Assembly (NCBI RefSeq): GCF_030816965.1 | Contig: NZ_JAUSYQ010000002.1 | Location: 5,119,501 to 5,183,500, forward strand | Length of the DNA stretch: 64,000 nucleotides | Direction: 5' to 3' | Origin: Streptomyces canus | GTDB lineage: Bacteria > Actinomycetota > Actinomycetes > Streptomycetales > Streptomycetaceae | Shown here: positions 13,493 to 22,083 of the stretch, piece by piece | Numbering within the stretch: position 1 is the stretch's first letter | Layout of the letters: the number at the start of each line of letters is the position of its first letter | Notes under the pieces: model-generated | Database searches by the model: none | Told to the model about the DNA's origin: nothing | Seen by the model: only the letters and a program-made list of their open reading frames with translations | Position numbers and translations under genes: made by a program

Positions 13493-16255
13493 TCAGATCT
13501 GGGCGAGTGCCCAGAACCCCACGGCGTAGCAGGCCAGGGCCAGGAGCAGGAGGGCGATTGCCGCCTTTGCGGGCGGGCCGCTGCGGCGTGCTCGCGAAAG
13601 TGACGGGGTGGGGGGTGGAACCTGCGGGCTCTGAGCGGTGTACGAAGCAGTAGAGGTATCGGCGTGGGGCTGGTGCGGGACTGGTGTCGGGGTCTGCGTG
13701 GGGAAGCGTGAGGCGAGGGGTTGGGGGGAGGGCAGGACATGTGTCGGGGGTGTGGGGTCGTGGGGGGAGATGGAGGCGGAGTGGGTCGGAGCAGGCCGGT
13801 ATGGCTGTCCTTGGGCCTGCGGATGCTGGTGATGCGGCTGTGCCTGGTGCTCCGGTGGGGTGGAGGGCTGGGAACGGGAGTCCACGGGCCGGGGCGGTGG
13901 CAGAGGGAAACTGCCGGTGTCCGACACCGAGGGTGGCTGGGAGGGGGCGGGTGGGGTGTGGTGCATGGGCCAGGGTGTTTCGGAGCCCCTTCCGGGCGTG
14001 GTGCTCGGGAAAGACACATCGGTGCCTCCCGTGCCGGTGTGGGGGTGAGCGGCCGGGGCGTTGGCGCCTGGGGACGGTGGGGAGCCCGCCTCGCCGGCCC
14101 AGGAGGGCGGGTTGGCTCGCTCGGGCCATGGCGCCGGATTCGATTCCCTGGGCCAGGACGTCGAGTTCGCCTCACCGGACCAGGGCGGCGTGTTTCCTTC
14201 GCCAGGCCGAGATACGGGAGTGCCCTCCCGGGAGCGCGGGGCTGCTTCGGTGCCTTCGCTGGGCCAGGGCGTGGCACTTCTTTCGCCGGGCCGGGGCGCT
14301 TCGTTGGCTTCGCTGGGCCAGGGTGTGGCGTTTCTTTGGCCGGGTCGGGGCGATGCGCTGTCCTCGGCGGGTCGGGCCGCTTCGTTGCTTTCGCTGGGCC
14401 AGGGTGTGGCGTTTCTTTGGCCGGGCCAGGGCGACTCGCTGTCCTCACCGGGCTGGGACACAGGCCCGTTCGCTTCACCGTGCGGGTAAGGAGCGCCATT
14501 CGCCCCTCCTCGCTGGTTGGGCGCGTCACTGGCCTCGCGTGGGTGGGGAGGTATTCCCCTGCCTTCGCCTTGCCAGGAGGGCGCCCCGCCTGGGACTCCG
14601 GGTCGGGAGGACCACCCGTGGCCTTCGCCGGGCCGGTAAGGGGCCCCGCTCGCCTCTCCAGGCTGGGAGGAGGCCGGCCCACTTCCTTCGCCTGGCTGGA
14701 AGGGAACTCCACCCGCTTCACCGGGCTGGGAGGAGGCCGGCCCACTTCCTCCGCCCGGCTGGAAGGAAACTCCACCCGCTTCACCGGGCTGGGAGGGAAC
14801 TCCACCCGCTTCACCGGGCTGGGAGGAGGCCGGCCCATTCCCTTCGCCTGGCTGGAAGGGAGTTCGACCCGCTTCACCGGGCTGGGAGCCCACCCCGTTT
14901 CCCTCACCGAACCACGAGGACGCCCCACCGCCCCCATTGGCCGCACCGGGCCGAGACGTCTCGCCGTGGCCCTGGCCGCCGGGCCAAGAAGGCGCCCCGT
15001 TCGCCTCACCTGCACCGGAAGCAACGTCGGCACCAGCACCGAACCCAACACCGGCACCAAAGTCGGCTCCCGACCCCACACCAGCGCTGGGTCCAGCAGA
15101 AGCACCGGAGCCGACACCGGCACCCGGCCCAGTACCGGCCCCTGCCCCGGCACCAGCGCCCCGCCAGTCAGCCGTCCCGCTTTCTCCGCCGACGGCAAAG
15201 GCCCCCGCGCTTCCTCCGCCGGCGCCGGAAGGCACCCCGCCCCCGAGGGGCACCCCGCTCCCCCCGCTGCCACCAAAAGACCCCTCGCCTCCGTCACCGG
15301 AACCGAAGCGCGGATCTCCCCCCGCTCCGAAGACCCCGTTCCGTGTCCTGTTCGGATCCACGCCCGGGGCGCGCTTGAGGGGGCCTTCCGGGCCGAAACC
15401 GGGGGGCAGGGGGCCGAGTTGGTCGAAGATTTCGATGGACTCGTCGTCGGGGCCGGGCTCCGGGAGGAGTTCTCTGGCCGCGGCGAGGGCTTTGCGGGCC
15501 CCCGTGGCGGTGCGGAAGCGGGCCTGGGGGTCCGGCTGGAGGAGCGAGGCCACGACCTGCCAGAGCGGTTCGGGGACGCTCTGGGGCGCTCCGGGAGTGC
15601 CGTGGGCGGCGAAGTACTGGATGAGCGCCTTGGCGTCGGGCTTGGCGCCCTCCAGGAGGTACAGCGCGACCAGGCCGACGGCGAACAGGTCGGCAGGGAA
15701 GTCCGGTTCCGCCCCCATCATCTGCTCGGGGGCGAGATAGCCGGGCGTGCCCACGACGAGGTTGGTCTCGGTCAGGCGCGGTTCGCCCAGCCGCATGGCG
15801 ATGCCGAAGTCGGACAGCCGCAGTCGCGGGCGGGCGGTGCCGGTGGCCTCCAGCAGGATGTTGGCGGGCTTGATGTCACGGTGCACGACGCCTTCCGCGT
15901 GCACCGCGGCCAGCCCCGCGAGGAGTTGGTCGAGCAGGGTGCAGACGAAAACCGGTGGCAGAGGGCCGTAGTCCCCGACCAGATGGACCAGCGAACCGCC
16001 GGCGACCAGGTCCATCGTGAACAGGACCTTGTCGTCGTCGGCGGCCCAGCTGGCGGGCGCGAGGACATGGGGGTGATCGATCCGCAGGGCCTGTTCGCGG
16101 ACGAAGCGCAGCAGGGAGTGCGCGTCGCTCTGCAGCAGGACCTTGGCGGCCACATAGCGGCGGCGCCGGTGGTCCCAGGCACGCCAGACGGCGCCGACGC
16201 CTCCGCGTCCGATCGGATCGGCCAGTTCGTACCGGCCGGCGAACACCTCACCCAT
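13493..16255 (-). CDS. Tail-anchored Ser/Thr protein kinase with long repeat linker
   Basis: Residues about 8-270 form a Hanks-type kinase: GRGGVGAVWRAWD glycine loop, VAAKVLL lysine, HRDIKPANILLE catalytic loop, SDFGIAMR and GTPGYLAPEQM. All key residues are present, so it should be active. About 600 residues of Gly/Pro/Ser/Glu-rich repeats follow, with many copies of PGE-containing units, then a Pro/Gln/His-rich stretch. The last 23 residues form one transmembrane helix (AAIALLLLALACYAVGFWAL). The kinase is therefore cytoplasmic and tethered by a C-terminal anchor with no outside sensor domain, unlike PknB. It is followed on its strand by no coding neighbour. ATG 16255 has a GGGGAGGAG site. 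Confidence 0.9.
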   Translation of the reverse strand: MGEVFAGRYELADPIGRGGVGAVWRAWDHRRRRYVAAKVLLQSDAHSLLRFVREQALRIDHPHVLAPASWAADDDKVLFTMDLVAGGSLVHLVGDYGPLPPVFVCTLLDQLLAGLAAVHAEGVVHRDIKPANILLEATGTARPRLRLSDFGIAMRLGEPRLTETNLVVGTPGYLAPEQMMGAEPDFPADLFAVGLVALYLLEGAKPDAKALIQYFAAHGTPGAPQSVPEPLWQVVASLLQPDPQARFRTATGARKALAAARELLPEPGPDDESIEIFDQLGPLPPGFGPEGPLKRAPGVDPNRTRNGVFGAGGDPRFGSGDGGEGSFGGSGGSGVPLGGGVPSGAGGGSAGAFAVGGESGTADWRGAGAGAGAGTGPGAGVGSGASAGPSAGVGSGADFGAGVGFGAGADVASGAGEANGAPSWPGGQGHGETSRPGAANGGGGASSWFGEGNGVGSQPGEAGRTPFQPGEGNGPASSQPGEAGGVPSQPGEAGGVSFQPGGGSGPASSQPGEAGGVPFQPGEGSGPASSQPGEASGAPYRPGEGHGWSSRPGVPGGAPSWQGEGRGIPPHPREASDAPNQRGGANGAPYPHGEANGPVSQPGEDSESPWPGQRNATPWPSESNEAARPAEDSASPRPGQRNATPWPSEANEAPRPGERSATPWPSEGTEAAPRSREGTPVSRPGEGNTPPWSGEANSTSWPRESNPAPWPERANPPSWAGEAGSPPSPGANAPAAHPHTGTGGTDVSFPSTTPGRGSETPWPMHHTPPAPSQPPSVSDTGSFPLPPPRPVDSRSQPSTPPEHQAQPHHQHPQAQGQPYRPAPTHSASISPHDPTPPTHVLPSPQPLASRFPTQTPTPVPHQPHADTSTASYTAQSPQVPPPTPSLSRARRSGPPAKAAIALLLLALACYAVGFWALAQI
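14140..14900 (-). repeat. In-frame tandem repeats in the kinase linker
   Basis: Two repeat blocks are visible. At about 14230-14440 a unit encoding RPGQRNATPWPSEANEA-like peptides recurs about three times. At about 14640-14890 a roughly 60-base unit encoding QPGEAGGVPFQPGEGSGPAS-like peptides recurs about four times with small variations. Near-identical DNA suggests recent unequal recombination, so copy number may vary between strains or be mis-assembled. Confidence 0.8.
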
Positions 16256-16492
16256 GACTGCGCGTCGCTCCTCCCCCTGCGGTTACCCCCTTGCTTCCCC
16301 CTCGATGAGCGATACGACCCCTCGTGGCCTCCCGGATGAGAGATACGGCCCCGTGTTCCCCGTCTCCTCGGCGGCTGACACACCCCCGTGTGTCAGCCCC
16401 CGGCGAGAAGCGCGACCCCCCGCGCTCCTCCGTGCTGCTTGCACAGCCCCCGGCCCGGCTGCCGAACCCCCTTCGGCTACCGGGCGGACGGC

Positions 16493-17041
16493 TCAGTTCT
16501 GGTGGGACTGGTAGTGGGTGACCGCGTCGGACGTGCGGCCGGCGCCGTAGACCCGGAGGAACTCTGCCAGTTCCGGGTGGGTCGCGGCGAGGGTGTCCGC
16601 CGCGTCGATGATGTCCCCGGCGGCGGCCACTGAGCGCAGCAGCGACTGGATCTCGCGGACGACCCGCTTGACCGTCGGCGCTCCTGAACTACTCGTCGTG
16701 GTCGTGGTGTTGCTGAGCACCGAGCCCCCCTGCGACTTCTTGATCTCGTCCATGCGCTCGGTCGCCTCGGCCGCGCTCACGCTGCCGTCCGCGACCTGCC
16801 CCGCCAGGTCCTGCAGCAGCTGTACCCGCTGGACCACGGCGGGATTGCCGATCTTCGCCCGCTGACCGCTCATCAGCTGAGACAACATCGGAGCCGACAG
16901 CCCCAGTACCCCCGCGAGACGAGCCTGGTTGAGGCCGAGGTCGTCTATGAGCTTACGGAAGAGCGCCCCCAGCGGCTCCCCATACCAGTTCCGCTGCAGT
17001 TCCCGCGCTCTTGCGGTCGCTTCCTGCTGTGCGGCGTCCAT
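16493..17041 (-). CDS. Helix-turn-helix DNA-binding protein
   Basis: The 182-residue protein has an N-terminal HTH of the Cro/phage-repressor type within residues 30-65 (LGLNQARLAGVLGLSAPMLS QLMSGQR). A helical middle and a C-terminal helical domain (EIQSLLRSVAAAGDIIDAAD) follow, separated by a Ser/Thr linker. It is upstream of the repeat-tailed kinase on the same strand (237-base gap), which suggests a link but does not prove it. It is conserved as a DNA-binding protein near tRNA-Ala in other Streptomyces to my knowledge. Its target is unknown. Confidence 0.85.
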   Translation of the reverse strand: MDAAQQEATARARELQRNWYGEPLGALFRKLIDDLGLNQARLAGVLGLSAPMLSQLMSGQRAKIGNPAVVQRVQLLQDLAGQVADGSVSAAEATERMDEIKKSQGGSVLSNTTTTTSSSGAPTVKRVVREIQSLLRSVAAAGDIIDAADTLAATHPELAEFLRVYGAGRTSDAVTHYQSHQN

Positions 17042-17224
17042 GTGCGTCTCCCCATCGCTTCCCCAAAAATCCGTGGTTCGCGACAGCGAACCACGCCGAG
17101 CATCTTACGGAGAGTGGTCGTTCGCGGGGACCCCCAATCCTTTTGCGGAATACTGGGGGTGACCCGGTACTCTGGTCTGCGGCGCCCACCGGTACGTGGT
17201 TTTCCGGCGGACGTTTCACTTCCC

Positions 17225-17297
17225 GGGGCCTTAGCTCAGTTGGTAGAGCGCTGTCTTTGCATGGCAGATGTCAGGGGTTCGACTCCCCTAGGCTCCA
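17225..17297 (+). tRNA. tRNA-Ala (anticodon TGC)
   Basis: Acceptor GGGGCCT (17225-17231) pairs with AGGCTCC (17290-17296) and includes the G3-U70 identity pair of tRNA-Ala. The anticodon loop TTTGCAT gives TGC at 17258-17260. CCA is not encoded. TTGCGG (17143-17148) and TACTCT (17168-17173) may be its promoter, with a long 19-base spacer. Confidence 0.97.
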
Positions 17298-17304
17298 CTT
17301 CAGG

Positions 17305-17345
17305 AAACCCCTCCGACCTGCGGATATGCAGGCAGAGGGGTTTTT
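17305..17345 (+). terminator. Intrinsic terminator after tRNA-Ala
   Basis: AAACCCCTC (17305-17313) pairs with GAGGGGTTT, and an inner CCTGC/GCAGG stem is also present. A run of five T ends at 17345. Confidence 0.85.
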
Positions 17346-17385
17346 CGTGTGCGGAGGGGAGCCGGTTCGGAAATCCGGTCGCGTC

Positions 17386-17902
17386 CTGCCGGGTCCGGCC
17401 TCGTGGGTCGATCGGAATGCCCCCACCGCGCTCCAGCCCGCCGAGCAACGCCGCCCGGACCGCACCGAGCACGCGGCGTCGCTGGACAGGTTCGCCACCC
17501 GCCCGCAGGCCGTCTGGCTGACCGCCGCGAACCCGGGCCCGCGGTGCGCACTCCGGACAGCTGTCCCCAGGCGGACACAGCGGAGCGTCTCGCGTTGCTT
17601 GCCTCGACGTCGGCAATCCCTGGCCGTATGACCGATGTCGCGCGCGCCGGCCCACGCCCTGCACCAGGCCGCCGTGGACGGGGCCGACTGCCTGGCACTC
17701 AACGTCTCCGACGTCCACACCACCGGCGTCGACCAGCGGTGCAATCCGCCCAGCCGCGCCCTTGGCTCCCCGCCCACCACGGACACAGGGCCCCCGGGTG
17801 TCGCAGCCCACCTCCGTGGCCGCGTACGCGCTGGAGCCGGCGCGAGCGGCACCCCGCGAACCGGCCCGGACACACCGGCCTACTTCATCAGCGAGCGGTA
17901 GA
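17386..17902 (+). pseudogene. Decayed GH6 (cellobiohydrolase/endoglucanase) gene
   Basis: Three plus-strand frames in succession carry phrases typical of glycoside hydrolase family 6. About 17485-17538 reads DRFATRPQAVWLTAANPG (near the GH6 N-terminal half). About 17600-17640 in another frame reads STSAIPGRMTD, like the GH6 'YNIPGRDC' segment. About 17692-17790 in a third frame reads LALNVSDVHTT and CNPPSRALGSPPTTDTG, close to the GH6 'NVSNYRTT' and 'CNPPGRALG..PTT' segments. Spacing between these is much shorter than in intact enzymes, so there are deletions as well as frameshifts. No intact coding sequence remains. The match is from memory of the family, not a search. Confidence 0.6.
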
Positions 17903-18830
17903 CCGCTGACGACCTCGGATGGGCCCGGCAGCCCCACACGCCGTGCGGGCAGTAGTCGGTAATGGCCTGGTAGAGGGGGCGCTCCCGGGCGAACCAGGTG
18001 AGCATGCCGCGCATGTACGCCGGGTTGTCGCCGTTCTCGTACAGGCCCCACTCCTGGTACGAGAACGGTTTGCCGTGGGCGCGGGCGAAGCGGACGTGGG
18101 CGAGCAGACCGTACGGCTCGCTCACCTGGTCGGTGAAGCGCAGGCCGCGCGGGGCGTCGTAGGCGTCCATGCCGATGATGTCGACGACCTCGTCGCCCGG
18201 ATAGCAGCGCGGCCACGGAATCGCGTCGCGGCCGCGGTTGGGCGTGAACTCGAAGCGGAAGCGCTGACCGGGTACCGAGCGCATCGCCCGCACGACCCTG
18301 GACCAGTACGCCTTCCACGCGGCCGGGTCCGGGCCGCAGCGGTGGGTGTAGGTGGTGCCGTTCATCTCCCAGCCGAGCACGACGATCGCGTCCGGGACGC
18401 CGAGAGCCGTCAGTCGGCGGGCCAGAGTGCGGAAATGGCCGTCGTAGTCGCCGTCCGCCCCGCGCCGCAGCTCGGTGCGGACCGTGCCGTCCGGGAGATC
18501 GGCCTCGCTGCGCTCCAGCATCGGCACGTCGAGGACGAACATCCGCCGCGGGTCGGCCCGCCGCCATGACGCCCAGGACTCCAGAAAGCCCGGCGCGCCC
18601 TCGATGTTGCTCCAGCGGTCGCCAGGCAGATACACATGCCCGACCCGGGGCGCGGGCCCGCCGAGCCAAGCGCCGAGTTCGCCGAGACGGCCCACGTCGG
18701 CCGGCTCGTAGCCGACGTACGCGCCGTACGCGGAAACCGCCGAGGGCTCGGGGGCGCGAGCGGTGCAGGCCGAAGCCAGGAGCAGCAGTACGGTGGCCAG
18801 GGCGGCCGACCCACGGCGCGAGGGCTTCAT
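17880..18830 (-). CDS. Glycoside hydrolase family 26-like lipoprotein
   Basis: From ATG 18830 the 316-residue product has a lipoprotein signal (ALATVLLLLASAC, lipobox LASAC). It then has a beta/alpha-barrel with GWEMNGTTYTHRCG, whose Glu fits the GH26 acid/base, and FSYQEWGLYENG, whose Glu fits the nucleophile. GH26 enzymes are mostly beta-mannanases, with other specificities known. It should act outside the membrane. The frame is open to 18959, but that extension lacks a signal and a ribosome site. Its 3' end overlaps the last bases of the GH6 remnant. Confidence 0.85.
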   Translation of the reverse strand: MKPSRRGSAALATVLLLLASACTARAPEPSAVSAYGAYVGYEPADVGRLGELGAWLGGPAPRVGHVYLPGDRWSNIEGAPGFLESWASWRRADPRRMFVLDVPMLERSEADLPDGTVRTELRRGADGDYDGHFRTLARRLTALGVPDAIVVLGWEMNGTTYTHRCGPDPAAWKAYWSRVVRAMRSVPGQRFRFEFTPNRGRDAIPWPRCYPGDEVVDIIGMDAYDAPRGLRFTDQVSEPYGLLAHVRFARAHGKPFSYQEWGLYENGDNPAYMRGMLTWFARERPLYQAITDYCPHGVWGCRAHPRSSAVYRSLMK

Positions 18831-18930
18831 CAGGGCGGCGGTCCATCCGGTGCGGAGACGTGACCCTGCGAACTGTGGCGCACCGGGGCCCTGCCGCACC
18901 GGTCGAGTCACACCGTCGGGTGAACATGAT

Positions 18931-18957
18931 GGTGGGGCGGAAAACTTCCGCCCCACC
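18931..18957 (-). terminator. Hairpin terminator after the DUF5324 gene
   Basis: GTGGGGCGGAA and TTCCGCCCCAC form a perfect 11-bp stem with a very short loop. It lies between the DUF5324 stop and the GH26 start on the minus strand. There is no T tract, as is common in Streptomyces. Confidence 0.65.
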
Positions 18958-18980
18958 ACTGGTACACGCCGGTGTCGGCG

Positions 18981-19682
18981 TCAGCGCCCTTCGTCGTGCC
19001 TCGCCGCGTCCTCCTCGGCCTCCTTCGCCTGGACCTCCGGGTCCAGGACGGACTGGCCGCTGCCGTCCACGGACGTCAGCCGGCCCGTCTCGGGCACCTC
19101 GGTCGCGGCCGGCGGCTCGACCAGCCAGTCGGGATTGGCCTGCTTGTCCCACCACTTCCAGGCGGCGAAGGCACCGCCCGCCACGACACCCACGACCGCC
19201 AGCGCCTTGGCAAGACGTCCTGCACGGGCCCGCCGCTCGTGCTTGCGGACCAGCTTCTGGACCTCCTTGGGCGTGATCTGGCCGCGCAGTGCGGCCAGTG
19301 CGGCCACGCTCCGGGCCGTGGCCTCATCACGGACCGGACCGGCCGCGGCGACGGCCTGCTCGATCCTCGGACGGGAGTAGTCGGCAGCCTGACGGGCCGC
19401 CTTCCGGGTACGTACGGCAGCCTCGTGAGCGGCCTGGTCGACCTTCGGCGGAACATGCGTACGGGCCTGCTCCAGGCGCGGCGCGACATGGGCGCCGTAC
19501 TGGACACGCGCCTGCTCAGCCGCCTGCGAGACCTTCGGCGCGAGCCGTACGCGTGCCTCCGTCGCGTAGTGCGAGGCCTTGTCCTTGGCCGTGTCGGCGT
19601 AGGGCGCCACCACTTCCGCGGCGTGCAGCACGCTGTCCTTCGCCGAGCCGGTCGCGGCGCGCACGCTGTCGATGCGGGTCAC
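18981..19682 (-). CDS. DUF5324 family protein
   Basis: The 233-residue protein is mainly a long amphipathic helical region rich in Ala, Lys, Arg and Gln with repeats such as APYADTAKDKASHYATEAR and APRLEQARTHVPPKVDQAAH, resembling apolipoprotein- or LEA-like helices. One transmembrane helix (AKALAVVGVVAGGAFAAW) and an acidic tail follow. That is the DUF5324 pattern of streptomycetes; function is unknown. GTG 19682 has a very strong GGAGGAGGA site. A signal peptide is absent, so the helical part is probably cytoplasmic. Confidence 0.85.
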   Translation of the reverse strand: MTRIDSVRAATGSAKDSVLHAAEVVAPYADTAKDKASHYATEARVRLAPKVSQAAEQARVQYGAHVAPRLEQARTHVPPKVDQAAHEAAVRTRKAARQAADYSRPRIEQAVAAAGPVRDEATARSVAALAALRGQITPKEVQKLVRKHERRARAGRLAKALAVVGVVAGGAFAAWKWWDKQANPDWLVEPPAATEVPETGRLTSVDGSGQSVLDPEVQAKEAEEDAARHDEGR

Positions 19683-19924
19683 GGGATCCTCCTCCTCGGT
19701 GGCGTATGGTATTTCGACTTTCCACCCTTTTACGGATCATGCCTGCCGGAGTGCAGCCCGACACCTGAGGGCGGGCATCCGGATCAATAACGGATCAATA
19801 CGTGGCAACAGGAGCTTGTCCACGACAATGCCACGGATCGCTGCTCCGCGCCCCTGCCCGGACCCTCCTCGGCCGGATCCGTGCGAGGATCGGTCGGGCA
19901 CAAGAAGACAACGGAAGGCAGATC

Positions 19925-20458
19925 GTGGCCGAGCAGCTTTACGCCACCCTGAAGACCAACCACGGCGACATCGAAGTCCGGCTCCTGCCGAACCACGCCC
20001 CGAAGACGGTCAGGAACTTCGTCGAACTCGCCCAGGGCGAGCGCGAGTGGACGCACCCGGGCACCGGTGAGAAGTCCACCAAGAGGCTCTACGACGGCAC
20101 GATCTTCCACCGCGTCATCAGCGGCTTCATGATCCAGGGCGGCGACCCGCTGGGCACCGGCATCGGCGGTCCCGGCTACGAGTTCGAGGACGAGTTCCAC
20201 CCGGACCTCGGCTTCAACAAGCCCTACCTGCTCGCCATGGCCAACGCGGGCCCCGGCACCAACGGCTCGCAGTTCTTCATCACCGTCTCCCCGACGGCCT
20301 GGCTGAACCGCAAGCACACCATCTTCGGCGAGGTCACGGACGCGGCCAGCCAGAAGGTCGTGGACGCCATCGCCGCCGTCAAGACCACCCGCCCCAACGA
20401 CCGGCCGGTGAACGACGTCGTCATCGAGCAGGTCGTCGTGGAGACCCGCCAGGGCTGA
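19925..20458 (+). CDS. Peptidyl-prolyl cis-trans isomerase (cyclophilin)
   Basis: This is a single-domain, 177-residue cytoplasmic cyclophilin catalysing proline isomerisation. Hallmarks are FHRVISGFMIQGGDP (catalytic Arg), LAMANAGPGTNGSQFFIT and WLNRKHTIFGEV. GTG 19925 with GGAAGG at 19913-19918 starts the conserved MAEQLYATLKTNHGDIEVRL. The frame is open further upstream but without conserved sequence. A 10-bp hairpin follows at 20491. The gene lies at the same place upstream of the rhomboid gene in other Streptomyces. Confidence 0.95.
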   Translation: MAEQLYATLKTNHGDIEVRLLPNHAPKTVRNFVELAQGEREWTHPGTGEKSTKRLYDGTIFHRVISGFMIQGGDPLGTGIGGPGYEFEDEFHPDLGFNKPYLLAMANAGPGTNGSQFFITVSPTAWLNRKHTIFGEVTDAASQKVVDAIAAVKTTRPNDRPVNDVVIEQVVVETRQG

Positions 20459-20490
20459 GCCCCGGGCGACCACCACGAAGGGAACCAAAC

Positions 20491-20520
20491 GCCCCGCTCA
20501 ACCGTAAGGATGAGCGGGGC
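20491..20520 (+). terminator. Hairpin after the cyclophilin gene
   Basis: GCCCCGCTCA (20491-20500) and TGAGCGGGGC (20511-20520) form a perfect 10-bp stem with a 10-base loop and no T tract. It could also sit in the leader of the rhomboid gene. Confidence 0.65.
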
Positions 20521-20563
20521 GGTGCACGTGGGTACGACGACTCAGGGCGATTTAGGGGATGGC

Positions 20564-21445
20564 ATGAATCAGGAGGCGGGCAGTTCACCGGAGGCCCAGA
20601 ACCTGCCTGGCTGCTACCGGCACCCGGACCGTGAGACCGGCATCCGCTGCACCCGCTGCGAGCGCCCGATCTGCCCCGAGTGCATGGTCAGCGCCTCCGT
20701 CGGCTTCCATTGCCCCGAATGCGTGCGCGACGGGAGCGGCGGACCGGCTCCGGCCGCGGCGAGGCCCCGCACCCTCGCGGGCGGGACGGTCACGGCCGAC
20801 CCCCGGCTGCTGACCAAGATCCTGATCGGGATCAACGTCGCGGTGTTCATCGCCATCCAGGCCAAGGACTCCCTGGCGACGGACCTCAGCCTCATCGCTG
20901 CCTGGCCGCCGGCGCCGTTCACACCCACCGTGGGGGTCGCGGACGGGCAGTACTACCGCCTCGTCACCTCGATGTTCGCGCACCAGGAGATCTGGCACAT
21001 CGGCTTCAACATGCTGAGCCTGTGGTGGCTCGGTGGCCCCCTCGAAGCGGCCCTGGGCCGTGCCCGTTATCTCGCGGTCTACTTCGTCTCCGGTCTCGCG
21101 GGCAGCGCCCTGGCCTACCTGCTGGCCGATCCGGGCACCCAGACACTCGGCGCCTCCGGTGCCATTTTCGGCCTCTTCGGCGCGACCGCGGTCCTGATGC
21201 GACGGCTCAACTACGACCTGCGGCCGATCATCGCCCTCCTGGTGATCAACCTGATCTTCACCTTCGGCTGGAGCAGCATCTCCTGGCAGGCCCACATCGG
21301 TGGCCTCGTCGCAGGCCTGATCACGGGGTACGGCATGGTCCACGCCCCACGCGAGCGGCGGTCGCTGGTGCAGTACGGCACCTGCGCGCTGGTCCTGCTG
21401 GTCATCGTGGGTATGACGCTGTTCAGGACCGCCCAGCTGACCTGA
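20564..21445 (+). CDS. Rhomboid family intramembrane serine protease with B-box zinc finger
   Basis: From ATG 20564 (AGGGGA site) the protein is 293 residues. The N-terminal CYRHPDRETGIRCTRCERPI ... CPECM ... CPECV is a B-box-like zinc finger. Six or seven membrane helices follow with the rhomboid signatures HIGFNMLSLWWLGGPLE, GASGAIFGLFGA (nucleophile Ser) and SWQAHIGGLVAG (catalytic His). It should cleave membrane proteins within the bilayer; no substrate is evident. ATG 20510 is a possible longer start, but its region overlaps the hairpin at 20491-20520. Confidence 0.93.
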   Translation: MNQEAGSSPEAQNLPGCYRHPDRETGIRCTRCERPICPECMVSASVGFHCPECVRDGSGGPAPAAARPRTLAGGTVTADPRLLTKILIGINVAVFIAIQAKDSLATDLSLIAAWPPAPFTPTVGVADGQYYRLVTSMFAHQEIWHIGFNMLSLWWLGGPLEAALGRARYLAVYFVSGLAGSALAYLLADPGTQTLGASGAIFGLFGATAVLMRRLNYDLRPIIALLVINLIFTFGWSSISWQAHIGGLVAGLITGYGMVHAPRERRSLVQYGTCALVLLVIVGMTLFRTAQLT

Positions 21446-21454
21446 GCGGGCCCG

Positions 21455-21664
21455 TTGTCCACAGCGAGTGCCGGATCTTGTGCATACAGTGCGGGAACAG
21501 CTGCGCCCCCTGTCGCTGACCCGCGTTTGAGCAGGTCAGGCAGGGGGCGAACATGCTTGCGGGAGCTGGTGCGATGGTCGTACCGGCGTCAACGTCCGAC
21601 GGGTTATCCACAGATCGTCGTCTTTTCCCCAGGTCCTGTGGAAAATGCTCCAGGCTGTGGATAA
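21455..21664. promoter_or_regulatory. Cluster of DnaA-box-like sites between rhomboid gene and crgA
   Basis: Four words fall in 210 bases: TTGTCCACA (21455-21463), TTATCCACA (21604-21612), and on the other strand TTTTCCACA (21637-21645) and TTATCCACA (21656-21664). Two are perfect consensus boxes facing each other. The stretch from 21446 to 21688 has no gene. DnaA binding is inferred. Confidence 0.5.
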
Positions 21665-21688
21665 CTCAGCGGATACCCCTGGGGAGAG

Positions 21689-21943
21689 TTACTTCCACTG
21701 GGTGGAGACGCCGAATCCGGCAGCGATGAAGCCGAAGCCCACCACGATGTTCCAGTTGTCCAGAGCGTCGATGGGGAGCGAGCCGTCCGTCACATAGAAG
21801 ACGACGATCCAGGCGAGCCCGATGAGGAACATGGCCAGCATCACGGGGGCTACCCACGCGCGGCTGGTCAGCTTGATGGCGGTCGCCTGCTTCGCCGGGG
21901 GCGGCGTGTAGTCGGCCTTCTTGCGGATACGTGACTTCGGCAC
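21689..21943 (-). CDS. crgA: Cell division protein CrgA
   Basis: This 84-residue protein has a basic N-terminus ([16 protein letters not shown]) and two transmembrane helices ([20 protein letters not shown] and [14 protein letters not shown]), ending STQWK. That is the standard CrgA architecture. CrgA inhibits or coordinates FtsZ-ring formation during Streptomyces aerial-hypha septation. GTG 21943 has an AGGAGAGAC site. The longer open frame upstream is not conserved. The gene is divergent from DUF881 across a 140-base shared promoter region. Confidence 0.96.
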   Translation of the reverse strand: MPKSRIRKKADYTPPPAKQATAIKLTSRAWVAPVMLAMFLIGLAWIVVFYVTDGSLPIDALDNWNIVVGFGFIAAGFGVSTQWK

Positions 21944-22083
21944 GAGGGTCTCTCCTGTCGATGCGCTGCGTGGCCGCGCAGGTAACTTGTCGGGCTCGGG
22001 GCAGCGTACAAGGGGACACTGAGTGCTCCCCCGGGCGTCCGTTAGCGTAGTGCTTCCGTAGCGCCGAAGGAGATAAGGGTACG

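Noticed and set aside
14140..14900. Possible CRISPR array in the repeat region
   Set aside because: Repeats are in-frame, variable in length and encode the kinase linker. There are no unique spacers between identical palindromic repeats, and no cas genes.
12961..15297. 778-codon Pro/Arg-rich minus-strand frame
   Set aside because: Overlaps the kinase in another frame and the secreted protein gene antisense; composition artefact of GC-rich repeats.
13721..16339. 872-codon plus-strand open frame across the kinase gene
   Set aside because: Complement of the repeat-rich kinase. It reads as Gly/Arg/Phe repeats with no recognisable fold.
17225..19700. Integrated element at tRNA-Ala
   Set aside because: No integrase and no duplicated tRNA 3' end was seen downstream; only a decayed gene and ordinary genes follow.
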